DNA of 6,434 bases, from positions 12,670 through 19,103 of the forward strand of contig JAGTQS010000027.1 of NCBI GenBank assembly GCA_018397055.1. Direction: 5' to 3'. Of the stretch, positions 1 to 4,587 are shown piece by piece; within the stretch, counting starts at the first letter, position 1; every line of letters starts with the position of its first letter. The position numbers and the translations under genes are program-made. The DNA comes from Candidatus Bathyarchaeota archaeon. GTDB taxonomy: Archaea > Thermoproteota > Bathyarchaeia > Bathyarchaeales > DTEX01. The notes below the pieces were generated by a model, which did not search any database, had not been told where the DNA came from, and worked only from the letters and a program-made list of their open reading frames with translations.

Positions 1-601
1 TGGGCCAATTTTACCAGTACATCCGAATGAACTCCCAAGCAAGGAAGAATTAAGGGACAAGCTGAAGCTGGACAACAGTTCGAAGATGGTCTACATACCA
101 ATCAGCGGCCCGGCTAAAGAACGTGCCTATATTACGGGTCTTCTACGAAAAATAGTTCTTGACCTTGAGACTGATTACCAAATAGTTATGTCTCTCGGAT
201 ACCCAAATTCATCTATGAAACCTGTCCGTAAAGGAAAAGTGTCTATTTTCGGGTGGATACCGAACAGATTTGAGTACCTTAAAGCCTGCGATCTAGTCGT
301 CTCCAGAGCTGGACACGGAACAATAACGCAAAGTATCTGTTATGGGAAGCCAATGGTTCTGATTCCTACCCCTAATCACACTGAACAAGTTAACAATGCT
401 GCAAGAGTTAAGGAACTAGGCATCGCAGAAGTCTTGGAGCAAAAAGATGTGAATAAGGATACACTCGCCGAAGTTATACAGAGAATGTTGTCTTTCGAAA
501 CCTACCAGAAAAGAAACGAAGAACTTCAAAAAGAGATCATAGGCTTAAATGGGCTTCAAACAGCGGTGAAAACAATCATTGAGGTCGCTGAAAACCATTA
601 G
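1..601 (+). CDS. MurG-like (GT28 family) glycosyltransferase, C-terminal part, 5' truncated by window edge
   Basis: The reading frame is open from base 2 to a TAG stop at 599-601, giving 199 visible residues; the true start lies outside the window. An internal ATG at 86 is not the start, because the 28 codons before it read as family-like sequence (GPILPVHPNELPSKEELR). The visible part is the nucleotide-sugar-binding Rossmann half of a GT-B enzyme: a beta-strand/loop with ISGP (residues 34-37), a VSIFGWIP segment, then the SRAGHGT loop (about 101-107) and PNHTEQ (about 124-129), which in GT28 proteins bind the UDP-sugar. The MurG likeness does not imply peptidoglycan. In an archaeon a role in lipid-linked glycan or glycolipid synthesis is likelier, but donor and acceptor cannot be read from this fragment. 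The last 4 bp overlap the end of the opposing methyltransferase gene. Confidence 0.85.
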   Translation, partial: GPILPVHPNELPSKEELRDKLKLDNSSKMVYIPISGPAKERAYITGLLRKIVLDLETDYQIVMSLGYPNSSMKPVRKGKVSIFGWIPNRFEYLKACDLVVSRAGHGTITQSICYGKPMVLIPTPNHTEQVNNAARVKELGIAEVLEQKDVNKDTLAEVIQRMLSFETYQKRNEELQKEIIGLNGLQTAVKTIIEVAENH

Positions 602-1236
602 ATCGCACAAGAAGAAGCCGAGGTATTTTTACTTTTGAAGCCTAATCCGAGAACATATATTTCTGCGCTTTCTTTTCTACTGGCCTGTGGCTTGATAACT
701 TTAACATCAGTAAAGGATTTTTTCGTCATGTTCAAAAAACTGTTGAAAAGGTCGCCTTGAAATAGCTTAACAAAAAAATTCCCGTTGTCTCTCAAAACTG
801 ACTTTGCTATGTGCAAAGAACTATTGGCAAGGTCAATCTGCCGAGCATGATCAACTTCCCATATCCCAGAAATGTGTGGAGAAACATCTGATATTACAAC
901 GTCTGCTTTTCGCGGAAGAATAGCTTTAATGCGATCCACGAGTTCAGGTTCAGTTATATCACCAACGATTGTAAAAACATTCGGGTATTCAAACGGTTCA
1001 ATCTGAACAAGGTCTACTCCCAGAACAAAGCCCTTTGCCCCGACAATTTTTCTCGTTGCCTGTAACCAACCACCTGGTGCAGCGCCTAGATCAACAACAA
1101 CATCCCGTGGCTTTATAAACTGGTATTTTTGAAATGCCTGCAAAAGCTTATAGAAAGCGCGTGACCTATAGTCTTCTTCTTTTGCTTTCAGATAAAAATA
1201 GTCTTTTCTATGTCCTCTCACCCATCTTTTAGGCAA
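598..1236 (-). CDS. rlmE: FtsJ/RlmE-type 23S rRNA (uridine-2'-O)-methyltransferase
   Basis: This 212-residue SAM-dependent Rossmann-fold methyltransferase is close to the usual length for archaeal FtsJ/RlmE proteins. By family knowledge it methylates the 2'-OH of a uridine in the 23S rRNA A-loop during late large-subunit assembly. All landmarks are visible: the N-terminal SRAFYKL (K30), SAM-binding motif I VDLGAAPGGW (48-57), acidic D75 and D93, the SDVSPHISG loop (D117), K157 in FFVKLF, and E192 near the C-terminus. K30-D117-K157-E192 matches the K-D-K-E catalytic tetrad. The start is a TTG at 1236-1234: it gives MPKRWVRG, which fits the archaeal N-terminus, and the preceding codon is the TAG stop of the upstream gene, so no earlier start is possible. 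It follows TFE-beta with no spacer and is surely cotranscribed with it. Confidence 0.95.
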   Translation of the reverse strand: MPKRWVRGHRKDYFYLKAKEEDYRSRAFYKLLQAFQKYQFIKPRDVVVDLGAAPGGWLQATRKIVGAKGFVLGVDLVQIEPFEYPNVFTIVGDITEPELVDRIKAILPRKADVVISDVSPHISGIWEVDHARQIDLANSSLHIAKSVLRDNGNFFVKLFQGDLFNSFLNMTKKSFTDVKVIKPQASRKESAEIYVLGLGFKSKNTSASSCAI

Positions 1237-1614
1237 CTAGATGTCACCAGAAGGATCCACGTTTATCCGACATGCTTCCAAGATCCATTCAGTAAGTAAA
1301 TCGCAGGTGCTGGGTGACACCCTTCCGCCTGGTCCACACCTTATGCTTTCCTTGCATGTCAGGCATGGGCAACTAAGGATTGAGTTTATAGAAACAGGTT
1401 GCCTCATCGAGAACAATCTATAGGTCCAGCGTCCGTTATAGATTTCTTTTTTACGATATATCAGTCCCTTTTTTTCCAACTTTAAAGAGATTCTGGAGCC
1501 TTCTCTGCTGCTGGCATTCATGTTCCGCCACAGATCAGATTGCAGAAGACCTTGTTCTCCAGATTTTATTATAAGCTGTAATGCTTTTTGTTCTAGATCG
1601 ACTTGTTTCGGCAT
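1237..1614 (-). CDS. TFE-beta (archaeal RPC39/RPC34 homologue) with winged helix and Fe-S cysteine motif
   Basis: I identify this 125-residue protein as TFE-beta, the partner of TFE-alpha (TFIIE-alpha homologue) in transcription initiation and homologue of RNA polymerase III subunit hRPC39. Residues about 5-67 form a winged-helix domain (ALQLIIKSGEQGLLQSDLWR, then a recognition helix and a wing around GRWTYRLF). Residues 82-110 carry the diagnostic cysteine cluster: C84-X2-C87-X5-C93-X10-C104, followed by DLLTEWI. The VSPSTC-DLLTEW segment closely resembles the cluster end of eukaryotic RPC39 (recalled as ISPSNC-IYMTEW). In studied homologues these four cysteines bind a 4Fe-4S cluster; C82 and C115 are extra. 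It has one winged helix, where RPC39 has more. The ATG is backed by GAGG 8 nt upstream. The gene is first in a two-gene unit with the FtsJ methyltransferase. Confidence 0.85.
   Translation of the reverse strand: MPKQVDLEQKALQLIIKSGEQGLLQSDLWRNMNASSREGSRISLKLEKKGLIYRKKEIYNGRWTYRLFSMRQPVSINSILSCPCLTCKESIRCGPGGRVSPSTCDLLTEWILEACRINVDPSGDI
1244..1248 (-). promoter_or_regulatory. Ribosome-binding site deciding the TTG start of the FtsJ gene
   Basis: GGTGA on the minus strand matches part of the archaeal Shine-Dalgarno consensus (GGAGGTGATC) and lies 7 nt before the TTG at 1236. It is embedded in the last codons of the upstream TFE-beta gene. This supports independent initiation or reinitiation at TTG rather than a fusion made by stop-codon readthrough. 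Confidence 0.6.
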
Positions 1615-1622
1615 TAAGTCTT

Positions 1623-1626
1623 CCTC
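1623..1626 (-). promoter_or_regulatory. Ribosome-binding site of the TFE-beta gene
   Basis: GAGG on the minus strand lies 8 nt before the ATG at 1614. It supports that start and implies a leadered transcript, which fits a promoter 50-60 bp upstream in the divergent region. Confidence 0.6.
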
Positions 1627-1667
1627 GGTTCTCTATTCAAAATATAATACTGCAGCGTTACATAAAA

Positions 1668-1677
1668 AGTATATACT
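1668..1677. promoter_or_regulatory. Palindromic TATA-like element in the divergent TFE-beta / Kae1 intergenic region
   Basis: AGTATATACT is a perfect 10-bp palindrome near the middle of the 122-bp gap between the divergent TFE-beta and Kae1 genes. An archaeal TATA box places transcription start about 25 bp downstream. On the plus strand that predicts a start near 1698 and a leader of about 40 nt for Kae1. On the minus strand it predicts a start near 1646 and a leader of about 30 nt for TFE-beta, enough to include its ribosome-binding site. Other AT-rich candidates exist nearby: TTATATTTT on the minus strand at about 1640-1648, and a weak GATTTTAAG on the plus strand at about 1705-1713. The choice of box is therefore inference. 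Confidence 0.4.
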
Positions 1678-1736
1678 CAAAAATTTGATGCAAACAGCCG
1701 ATATGATTTTAAGAGCTTCGTTCCATAGTTGATTTC

Positions 1737-2759
1737 GTGTCAAAAGGTTACTGCCTCGGAATTGAAAGCACAGCTGACGATTTCGGTGTCGGCGTAGTGT
1801 CATTCAAGGGCGAAATCCTAGCTAACATCAACGACTCATATGTACCAGAAAAAGGAGGCATCCACCCGAGAGAAGCCGCGAGACACCACGCTGATGTCGC
1901 TGGGAAGGTAATAACTGAAGCATTAAAAAGGTCGAAAATTGAACCTAAAGATCTAACGTTAATAGCGTTTTCGCAAGGTCCAGGGCTGGGGCCCTGCTTG
2001 AGAACTGGAGCGACAGCCGCTCGGTCTTTAGCATCATACCTCAACCTGCCACTCGTCGGCGTAAATCATTGTGTGGCACACATCGAAATAGGTAAGCTGA
2101 CAACCGGCGCATTGGACCCGCTTACGTTGTATGTTTCAGGTGGTAACACTATTGTCTCAGCCTACGAATCGGGGAGGTACCGTATTTTTGGCGAAACCTT
2201 AGACATTGCTGTTGGAAACTGCTTGGATGCTTTTGTCAGAGAATCGGATATAAAGTTTGAAAGGGGTAAACCTCTGGGCCGAATAGTTGAGGAACTTGCC
2301 GCTAAAGGGAAAAATTACATTCCGCTGCCATACACAGTAAAAGGGATTGACCTATCTTTTAGTGGGCTCTTAACAGCCGCCGTTAGCCTTCTTAAAGAAA
2401 AGAAATACGATGTTGAAGATGTGTGTTTCAGTTTCCAAGAAACCGCGTTCTCGATGCTTACTGAAGTAACTGAAAGAGCACTGGCTCACACTGAAAAGAA
2501 AGAGGTTTTACTCACTGGTGGAGTTGCTGCGAACACTAGGCTTCAAACTATGCTTAGGATAATGAGTGAGGAACATGGTGCAAGGTTCTCTGTTGTACCG
2601 AAAGGGTATTCTGCTGATAATGGAGTGATGATTGCGTGGACTGGGGTTCTTTCTTATTTGCATGGAATGAAGGTTCCAATTGAGAAAAGCTTCGTAAAAA
2701 CAAAATGGCGTCTAGACGAAGTAGAGGTTCCATGGGTTGAAAAAAGAGATATTAGTTAA
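1737..2759 (+). CDS. kae1: Kae1, catalytic subunit of the KEOPS tRNA t6A-synthesis complex
   Basis: This 340-residue ASKHA-fold protein of the Kae1/TsaD/Qri7 family has about the usual length for stand-alone archaeal Kae1. It transfers the threonylcarbamoyl group from threonylcarbamoyl-AMP to A37 of ANN-decoding tRNAs, in the cytoplasm, within KEOPS. Visible signatures are the N-terminal LGIESTADDFGVG (7-19), GGIHPREAARHHA (40-52), the metal-binding H111-X3-H115 in GVNHCVAHIE, YVSGGNT (132-138), GETLDIAVGNCLDAF, and SADNGVMIAW with metal ligand D294. All metal and nucleotide residues I can check are intact. The start is GTG at 1737: the frame is closed by TAA at 1710-1712 and no other plausible start codon lies between. 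No strong Shine-Dalgarno precedes it, only a weak GTTGAT. The gene heads a Kae1-Bud32-ITPase unit and its last 23 bp overlap Bud32 in a different frame. Confidence 0.97.
   Translation: MSKGYCLGIESTADDFGVGVVSFKGEILANINDSYVPEKGGIHPREAARHHADVAGKVITEALKRSKIEPKDLTLIAFSQGPGLGPCLRTGATAARSLASYLNLPLVGVNHCVAHIEIGKLTTGALDPLTLYVSGGNTIVSAYESGRYRIFGETLDIAVGNCLDAFVRESDIKFERGKPLGRIVEELAAKGKNYIPLPYTVKGIDLSFSGLLTAAVSLLKEKKYDVEDVCFSFQETAFSMLTEVTERALAHTEKKEVLLTGGVAANTRLQTMLRIMSEEHGARFSVVPKGYSADNGVMIAWTGVLSYLHGMKVPIEKSFVKTKWRLDEVEVPWVEKRDIS
2724..2727 (+). promoter_or_regulatory. Ribosome-binding site deciding the TTG start of Bud32
   Basis: GAGG (followed by TT) sits inside the Kae1 coding sequence, 9 nt before the TTG at 2737. 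The spacing supports this non-ATG start and the 23-bp overlap. Confidence 0.55.
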
Positions 2760-3381
2760 AAAAGGCGCAGAAGCCAGCCTTTACCTTCAAAAATGGCACA
2801 GCCGAAAGACTATAATGAAAAAAAGGCTTTCGAAAAAGTATCGAATACCAGAACTGGACATTGCAATTCAAGCTCAAAGAACAAAACGTGAGTCTCAATT
2901 AATGCATAGGGCCAAAGAAGCAGGAGTCCCAACTCCAATCGTGTATTTTGTTGACCTTCAGAATTCAACGATCGTTATGGAGTATATTGAAGGAAAACAG
3001 GTTAAACAAGTTCTTGACGAGTTACCCTCGAATGAAAGAATAAAAATTTGTCAGAACATCGGTGAACTTGTAGGAAAGCTTCATAGAGCTGGAATAGTGC
3101 ACGGAGACTTGACAACATCCAACATGATTCTAACCCCAAAAGACGACATTGTGTTCATCGATTTTGGACTAAGCGAGCAGACTTGGGAAGATGAGCCGCG
3201 AGGCGTTGACCTACACCTAATGAAAAGAGCCATTATGAGCACGCATTTCACACATGTCGATGAATGTTTCAAAGCAGTCATAGAGGGTTATGAAAAAGTT
3301 TTGGGAAAAAAGGCAACCAAGGAAGTTTTAGATAAGATTACTGAAATTGAAAGAAGAGGAAGATATATTACAGAAAGATAA
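2737..3381 (+). CDS. bud32: Bud32 (PRPK-type) atypical small kinase/ATPase of KEOPS
   Basis: This is a 214-residue minimal protein-kinase-fold member of the Bud32/PRPK (piD261) family. By family knowledge it binds Kae1 and acts mainly as an ATPase supporting t6A formation, although it can phosphorylate proteins in vitro. Family features in order are ILVKKGAEASLY (5-16), KKRLSKKYRIPELD (28-41), the RTKRE helix (48-52), VMEYIEG (80-86), catalytic loop HGDLTTSN (D124, N129), IDFGLS (D142 as metal ligand), then VDLHLMKRAIMSTH. It lacks the large C-lobe substrate elements of ordinary kinases, as expected. The TTG start is chosen because only it gives the full K-KGAEA N-terminus and because GAGG lies at the right distance. 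It overlaps Kae1 by 23 bp out of frame. In many Euryarchaeota the same two proteins form one fused chain; here they are separate. Confidence 0.95.
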   Translation: MKKEILVKKGAEASLYLQKWHSRKTIMKKRLSKKYRIPELDIAIQAQRTKRESQLMHRAKEAGVPTPIVYFVDLQNSTIVMEYIEGKQVKQVLDELPSNERIKICQNIGELVGKLHRAGIVHGDLTTSNMILTPKDDIVFIDFGLSEQTWEDEPRGVDLHLMKRAIMSTHFTHVDECFKAVIEGYEKVLGKKATKEVLDKITEIERRGRYITER

Positions 3382-3404
3382 TTTTTCAAAGATGCCAAGA
3401 CATC

Positions 3405-3408
3405 GAGG
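3405..3408 (+). promoter_or_regulatory. Ribosome-binding site of the XTP/dITP pyrophosphatase gene
   Basis: GAGG lies 8 nt before the ATG at 3417, within the 35-bp gap after Bud32. It confirms the ATG and the slightly long N-terminus of the protein. Confidence 0.55.
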
Positions 3409-3416
3409 AAAACTGA

Positions 3417-4010
3417 ATGACCAGTAAGTCGTTTCCGTATGGCCGATTCATATATTTTGTTACGGGCAACATTCATAAGTACTTTGAAGCTAGACAGATT
3501 CTCGCAGAGTTCAATATTGCTTCAGCCATGCTAAAGATTAAGGTTTCAGAAATACAGGACGACGACGTCGAAAACGTGGCAAAAACAAGCGCCAAAGAAG
3601 CTGCCAAAACAAGTGGCTTACCCATCATCGTTGAAGACGCTGGACTATTCATAGAAGCCCTAAACGGTTTTCCTGGACCATACTCCAAGTTTGTTTACAA
3701 CACCATAGGGCTTAAAGGAGTCCTAAGGCTTTTAGGCAATGAACAAAAAAGGGCAGCTTACTTCAAGTCAGTGGTAGCTTTCTGCGACTCAGAAGGAACT
3801 GTTGAAACCTTCTCAGGAATTGTTGAGGGTATAATAGCGAACAAAATCAGAGGAACCAGCGGATTCGGATTTGACCCAATTTTTGAGCCTAAAGGTAAGC
3901 TTGGAAAAACCTTCGGAGAAATGTCTATTGAGGAAAAAAGCAGCATCTCTCACCGTTCTCAAGCCTTAAGAAAGTTTGCTAAGTGGTACAGGAAAAATTT
4001 TCAATCCTAA
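3417..4010 (+). CDS. rdgB: XTP/dITP (non-canonical purine NTP) pyrophosphatase, HAM1/RdgB family
   Basis: This 197-residue protein hydrolyses ITP, dITP and XTP to the monophosphate plus pyrophosphate, keeping deaminated purines out of RNA and DNA. Family motifs are all present: FVTGNIHK (14-21), SEIQ (44-47), the metal/catalytic VEDAGLFIEALNGFPGPYS (from 72, with D74), SGFGFDPIF (148-156), FGEMS (166-170) and SHRSQALRKF (178-187). Length is normal, with about ten extra residues before the IYFVTGN strand. An in-frame TGA directly before the ATG rules out an earlier start. It follows Bud32 after 35 bp on the same strand and is probably cotranscribed with the KEOPS genes. A metabolic link with t6A synthesis is not shown by the sequence; both act on nucleotide or tRNA quality. 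Confidence 0.96.
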   Translation: MTSKSFPYGRFIYFVTGNIHKYFEARQILAEFNIASAMLKIKVSEIQDDDVENVAKTSAKEAAKTSGLPIIVEDAGLFIEALNGFPGPYSKFVYNTIGLKGVLRLLGNEQKRAAYFKSVVAFCDSEGTVETFSGIVEGIIANKIRGTSGFGFDPIFEPKGKLGKTFGEMSIEEKSSISHRSQALRKFAKWYRKNFQS

Positions 4011-4031
4011 AATTGAAGATTACAAAACAAA

Positions 4032-4057
4032 GAATCACAGCGATCAAACAATGATTC
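4032..4057. repeat. Short inverted repeat upstream of the uS15 promoter
   Basis: GAATCA (4032-4037) and TGATTC (4052-4057) are perfect inverted 6-bp arms around a 14-nt spacer. They lie just after the pyrophosphatase gene and about 25 bp before the uS15 TATA box. They could form a weak RNA hairpin at the end of the upstream transcript (no T-run follows) or be a two-fold regulator site. A 6-bp match in AT-rich DNA may also be chance. Confidence 0.25.
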
Positions 4058-4075
4058 GAAGTTGCATTTGGCTCA

Positions 4076-4092
4076 ATAAAGTTTTTAAATAT
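4076..4092 (+). promoter_or_regulatory. BRE/TATA promoter of the uS15 - RecJ-like - Pcc1 unit
   Basis: TTTAAATA at 4084-4091 is an excellent archaeal TATA box, preceded by a purine-rich stretch (AATAAAG) where TFB would contact the BRE. Transcription should start about 25 bp on, near 4110-4114, leaving a leader of roughly 20 nt that contains the ribosome-binding site. It is the clearest promoter in the window. Confidence 0.65.
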
Positions 4093-4120
4093 CCGATGAG
4101 TTGTTTAAAAGAACTAGGAT

Positions 4121-4125
4121 GGAGG
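4121..4125 (+). promoter_or_regulatory. Strong ribosome-binding site of the uS15 gene
   Basis: GGAGG, followed by AT, lies 7 nt before the GTG start at 4133. It is the strongest Shine-Dalgarno sequence in the window, as expected for a ribosomal-protein gene, and it settles the GTG start. Confidence 0.75.
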
Positions 4126-4132
4126 ATAAGTA

Positions 4133-4567
4133 GTGCCTAAAAAAGAAAAGGGAGAATCACATTCGAAACGTCCTATAAGTCGACGAAGCCCAAGCTGGTG
4201 TAAGTACACCTCTGAAGAGGTAGAGGCTTTAGTTATCAAGCTTGTGAGAGAGGGCAACCCACCAAGCAGAATAGGTGTGATTCTTCGTGATCAGTACGGA
4301 ATTCCTTTAGTTAAGACGATTACTGGAAAGGGCGTAATCGACATTTTACGTGAAAACAATTTGAGTCCTTCGATTCCTGAAGACCTCGAGGTACTCTTGA
4401 AGAAAGCTGCTAACCTTCGCGCGCACCTTGAAAGACATAAATCGGACACCTACAATCGGCGTGCTATACAGGTGATTGAGTCAAAAATTCACAGCCTATC
4501 AAAATATTATAAAAGTAAAGGCGTTTTAGCTGAAGACTGGAAATACGTTTATGAACCTCTTAGTTGA
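4133..4567 (+). CDS. rps15: 30S ribosomal protein uS15 (S15P/S13e)
   Basis: This 144-residue protein is the archaeal/eukaryotic form of uS15, slightly shorter than the roughly 150 residues usual in archaea. It binds 16S rRNA in the platform/central domain of the small subunit. Diagnostic stretches are EEVEALVIKLVREGNPPSRIGVILRDQYGIP, the VKTITGKGVIDILRENNLSPSIPEDLEVLLKKA region, and the C-terminal NLRAHLERHKSDTYNRRAIQVIESKIHSLSKYYKSKG (rRNA-binding helices), ending in EDWKYVYEP. The basic N-terminus (MPKKEKGESHSKRP) is less typical than the usual MARMHSRRKGKSGS-like archaeal start. The GTG start is fixed by GGAGG 7 nt upstream. It is the first gene of a unit with the RecJ-like nuclease (20-bp gap) and Pcc1. 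Confidence 0.97.
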   Translation: MPKKEKGESHSKRPISRRSPSWCKYTSEEVEALVIKLVREGNPPSRIGVILRDQYGIPLVKTITGKGVIDILRENNLSPSIPEDLEVLLKKAANLRAHLERHKSDTYNRRAIQVIESKIHSLSKYYKSKGVLAEDWKYVYEPLS

Positions 4568-4587
4568 ACCATGATTAGGGAACGGTC

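Noticed and set aside
86..601. Peptidoglycan MurG assignment for the left-edge glycosyltransferase
   Set aside because: The fold and loop motifs are GT28-like, but the archaeal context gives no peptidoglycan genes and the acceptor-binding N-terminal half is missing, so the specific MurG function is not supported.
1241..1423. Plus-strand 60-codon open frame opposite TFE-beta
   Set aside because: It lies wholly antisense to a gene with clear family motifs, has no family resemblance and has no ribosome-binding site.
1520..1732. Plus-strand 70-codon frame from TFE-beta into the divergent intergenic region
   Set aside because: Half is antisense to TFE-beta and the rest crosses the AT-rich promoter region; the protein shows no recognisable pattern.
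1748..2044. Minus-strand 98-codon frame opposite Kae1
   Set aside because: It is a shadow of the Kae1 coding sequence: Kae1 motifs account for the bases and the antisense protein resembles nothing.
2700..2760. Frameshift breaking a single Kae1-Bud32 fusion gene (pseudogene)
   Set aside because: Kae1 ends at a length normal for stand-alone proteins and Bud32 has its own ribosome-binding site and full N-terminus, so two intact genes are the simpler reading. It is kept only as a sequencing check.
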